64,000 nucleotides of DNA from the NCBI GenBank assembly GCA_902791025.1, contig CADATZ010000002.1:222368-286367 (forward strand). The letters are read 5' to 3'. The position numbers were made by a program, and so were the translations under genes. How positions within the stretch are numbered: the stretch's first letter is position 1; every line of letters starts with the position of its first letter. This stretch comes from an uncultured Chloroflexota bacterium. Its GTDB lineage: Bacteria > Chloroflexota > Anaerolineae > Anaerolineales > Anaerolineaceae. Below, in pieces: positions 61,201 through 64,000 of the stretch. A model generated the notes under the pieces. It searched no databases and had not been told where the DNA came from. It saw nothing but the letters and a program-made list of their open reading frames with translations.

Positions 61201-61304
61201 GTAACTGTTCATAACCCGCAAAAACGCACATGGGGACAGGCACACTTGTGCGGGCTGTGCCGCACAAGTTGCCAGTCCCCACGTGCTCCGTTCTGAATAG
61301 TTAC
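61201..61304. repeat. MITE-like element, family A, best-preserved copy
   Basis: A 104-bp element with GTAACTGTTCA and TGAATAGTTAC ends, which are inverted repeats with one mismatch. Inner arms are CGCACATGGGGACAGGCACA and TTGCCAGTCCCCACGTGC, and the centre is CTTGTGCGGGCTGTGCCGCA. I see no ORF or transposase within it. Confidence 0.9.
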
Positions 61305-61334
61305 GATTGTTCATAATTATACCATAAAGTACTT

Positions 61335-61391
61335 CCGGGGACGTATCTCGTCGTGAGACGGGTACACGCCCGCGAGCGGTCCAGTTCCCGG
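61335..61391. repeat. Third palindromic repeat type (family C)
   Basis: CCGGGGAC and GTTCCCGG enclose an inner TCTCGTCGTGAGA hairpin and a GCCCGCGAGCGG segment. It resembles REP-like elements, and only one copy is evident here. Confidence 0.45.
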
Positions 61392-61392
61392 A

Positions 61393-61428
61393 CAAAAAGA
61401 GGACAGGCCCCTCGAGGAGGCCTGTCCC
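61393..61428 (-). terminator. Intrinsic terminator after the sortase-fusion gene
   Basis: A 9-base stem GGACAGGCC/GGCCTGTCC with a 9-base loop and a TCTTTTTG run on the minus strand, 38 bases past the stop. Confidence 0.88.
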
Positions 61429-61465
61429 ATAATTATTTGCTCAAATCGCTGTTCAGAAAGGACGC

Positions 61466-64000
61466 TTAGAAGGGCTTCGCGAACACCACGCGGCGGTTCA
61501 GGTAGCCGCCATCCTTGGACTCGTTTTCACAAGTCACCAGGACGAGTGAGTTCGGATCTTCGAGGGCGATTTTCGCGATTGCTTCATAGTCATCCGGGCG
61601 GAGCAGTTCATTCGCGTACACGCTGAACGGGAGATTCATACCATTTTCAAGTGTGATATAAATCGTGTCATACTGCTTGAGCGAACCGATGTTGCGGAAC
61701 GGCCCCATTTCGGATTCATTCAGGTGGTTATGTCCCGCGATCATGGTGTAGCCTCTGCCGGGTTCAGAAGTACCGGACAGGATACCGGCGTCAGCGCCAA
61801 GCCATTCGATGGCCCAGTCTCTGCCGATTCTCGGAACACCGACCAGGTCAACACTCACCTCGAGTGCCGGGATCTGCAGTCTCATACCCAGATCTTCATA
61901 CTTCAGACCATCCGGACGGACTGAGAGCGGCATGCGGAAGCGCGTCGGGAACCCGGTGGCGGGCAGCTGCTGGCCGCAGCCAAATGCCGAACAGTTGGTT
62001 TCACGATCCCAGAAGCCGTTGAGGGGATGAAGCTCGAACGGTGCTGGTTCATCAACCGATTCGATTCGCCAGGTCGCGGTCTTTGTGCCTTCATAGCCGC
62101 CCAGGCCGTTGATCACAATCGAATAAACACCGGCTTTAATGCCACTCAGATCAGCTAAAACAACTTCATAGTCAACACCGTTCTCCAAAATTTCTCCATT
62201 ATTATTGTTGACGACGGTGAAGGTAACTTCCTTGGGCGTTCCGTCATAGTAGAAGGGGAATTTGTAGGGTTCCTTAGGCATGACATCGATCCTGGTGTTT
62301 GTGTTCAGTGAAGTACGGCTGATCTCCGGATACAGAGTGCCGCTCACAGGAATGTGGTTCGCATCGCTGATTATTCTCCAATAGATCGTGTAGGTACCTG
62401 CGTCGGTTCCCTGCGGGATATCTTCTGAGTAATCATCTTCAGAAACTTCCTTCGCAGCGATGAAGGATTCCTCATCCTTGGCATAGAAGAATTTGCAGCT
62501 GAGGCCTTCCCTACATTCACCGGCAATGATCAGATCCTGCGGTTTACCGTTGTAGAACAGGTCATCAATTTCCTTCGGAGCTGTGTAGTCACAAACATCT
62601 GCTGTGGTATCGTTGCATTCGACCAATTTAGCAGGGAGAATCTTGAATTTAGTTTCGGTTTGCGCATCACCAGCCAGCGTGTAGTTACTGTTATCCAGTC
62701 CGATCACGGTCGCGATGTAGCCCTCACCGGCATCAGTCTTCCGGCTGTCGTCAGAGTAAATAACCTTGACGGTATCGCCATTTTCAATTTCCTCATCCGG
62801 CACATAGGCCACCGGGACCTGCGGTTCACCGTTGTAGGTGAGTTCCGTATTACCCCAGATGATGTGCACCGGTTTCGGAGCAATGGCTGCAGTCATCGTG
62901 AACGGTTCATCTGCACTGCCGTAATTGGTATGGTTGTCATCACCGATCACGAAATACTCGATCACGTATTCACCTGCATCCTTACCCTTCGGCAGATCCC
63001 AGGCTCCCTTATATTCGGATTCACCCTGGATGCGGAACCAGATCACGCCGCCATTAGCCACACCGCCATCAATCAGGACCTGTTCCTCACCGTTGTATAT
63101 CGGAGCCGGCGTCAAAGCGGACGGAGGAGTAACGATAGAGGCCGGAACCTTTTCGATGGTCAGTTTGCCGGGGACATAGATAACTGTATAGTTACCCTGA
63201 GATACTTCCCCTTCAGGAGTGATGGCATATTCACCGACGTTTTCACCCGCTTCGCGGGAAAGTTTGTAAGTGACGGTGTCATCACCGATCGTGCCGGTCA
63301 CAGTCGCGGTAAATTCCGGATCCTGTTCACCATAGCGTTTGGTCTTGTCGTCAGCAGTGACAGTCACTTCCTTCTGTGCGATGGTAACTTTGACGCCGTT
63401 GTAACGATACGGATCGTCGGTATTATTCTCATCAATCAGATCATAGTGATTTGAGTCGCCCTGTACATAGTAGTAGACACGATATTCACCGGCATCAGTA
63501 CCCTGCGGCGGGGTGGGAGATTTTTCTCCGCCCTTGAAGAAGTACATGATCGTACCACCGTCAGCTGTTCCGGGTTCAACAATGTCCTGCGGCTGTCCGT
63601 TGTAGATCAGACCGCTTATGGCTTTCGGTTCTGCAGTGATGGTAGGCTTAGCTTTATTGATAGTCAGCTTACCTGGGACAAAGGTGACGCGACATCTTCA
63701 CCACTTTCACGGGAGAATGTGTACGCCACAGTATCTGAACCGAAGGTACCTTCTACGGTTGCGGTAAATACAGGATCCGATTCACCGTAAGTCTTTTCCT
63801 TATCATCCGCAGTGACAGTCACTTCTGCCTGACCGATGGTGGCTTTGACGCCGTGGTAGCGATACGGATCTTCAGTGTTGTTTTCATCAATCAGATCGCT
63901 GTGGTTCTTGTCGCCCTGTACATAGTAGTAGATGCTGTATTCACCGGCGTCAGTACCCTGCGGCGGGGTGGCAGATTTTTCTCCGCCCTTGAAGAAGTAC
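61466..64000 (-). CDS. MBG-repeat surface protein with internal LPATG and C-terminal sortase domain (partial)
   Basis: The gene runs off the window, so its N-terminus and signal peptide are not seen. From the right edge, near-identical modules carry YFFKGGEKS, PQGTDAGEY and VTVTADDK...YGE...FTATV...PGKLTI text, the MBG_2 beta domain. Further degenerate modules follow. Near 61966 comes GQQLPATGFP, then a sortase core with IPALEVSVDLVGVP, MIAGHNHLNES (His), LVLVTCENES (Cys, about 61530) and YLNRRVVFAKPF (Arg). All three catalytic residues are present. A probable 52-base deletion near 63690 breaks the frame between the first two modules, so the visible upstream part is out of frame. Confidence 0.85.

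Overview
The window is bacterial chromosomal DNA of intermediate GC, with dense genes, short operons and classical TTGACA/TATAAT-type promoters. I infer an anaerobic, possibly gut- or digester-associated member of the Chloroflexota (Anaerolineae-like). The grounds are a Thr-Pro-Glu linker in a secreted hydrolase, a sortase domain placed directly behind an internal LPATG motif, several large GT-C-type membrane proteins, and the acetylase-type diaminopimelate route. No 16S rRNA is present, so this placement is provisional.

Layout. 1-3.1 kb: groEL and two convergent paralogous secreted proteins. 3.2-11.5 kb: mscS and a lysine/diaminopimelate operon on the minus strand (dapA, dapB, dapH, lysA, an M20 deacetylase, lysC) behind a lysine riboswitch with terminator. 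A PIN toxin-antitoxin pair is inserted in the operon on the opposite strand. 11.6-15.5 kb: a cupin, ddl and a large membrane protein, separated by heptamer-type simple repeats. 15.6-19.4 kb: rnhA, xseA and xseB, with xseA and xseB split by an A/T-rich type II restriction-modification pair. 19.5-24.7 kb: an AAA-ATPase/nuclease-like protein, an SGNH hydrolase, an Hsp70-like protein and a secreted protein. 25-28.2 kb: a polar amino acid ABC transporter. 28.3-31.8 kb: sulfur amino acid genes (metY, cysK) and an Rrf2 regulator; metY is preceded by a 37-codon Cys-rich leader ORF and a terminator. 31.8-40.6 kb: GH32 beta-fructosidase and a CUT1 sugar importer under a LacI regulator, with DUF624 and other membrane proteins. 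40.7-43.5 kb: rhodanese lipoprotein, RelE/AbrB-type toxin-antitoxin, MATE exporter. 43.5-51.7 kb: four large GT-C-like membrane proteins. 51.8-54.8 kb: csoR-copA copper resistance with two CsoR-type boxes. 54.8-57.6 kb: AlgI/AlgJ-like O-acetylation pair. 57.6-61.4 kb: a decayed zone around tRNA-Gly with truncated genes, an IS256-type remnant and a cluster of palindromic elements. 61.4-64 kb: a large MBG-repeat protein ending in LPATG plus sortase, running off the window.

The most notable points are: (1) the Cys-rich leader peptide and terminator before metY, which look like a cysteine-responsive attenuator; (2) the MBG-LPATG-sortase single-chain architecture; (3) a MITE-like family of about 100 bp with GTAACTGTTCA/TGAATAGTTAC ends and an inner GGGGACAGGCAC/GTGCCAGTCCCC palindrome, one copy of which has apparently removed the start of a cation-efflux gene; (4) a second repeat family sharing the same termini; and (5) the R-M island between the two exonuclease VII subunit genes. 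All family assignments come from reading motifs by eye, with no database search.
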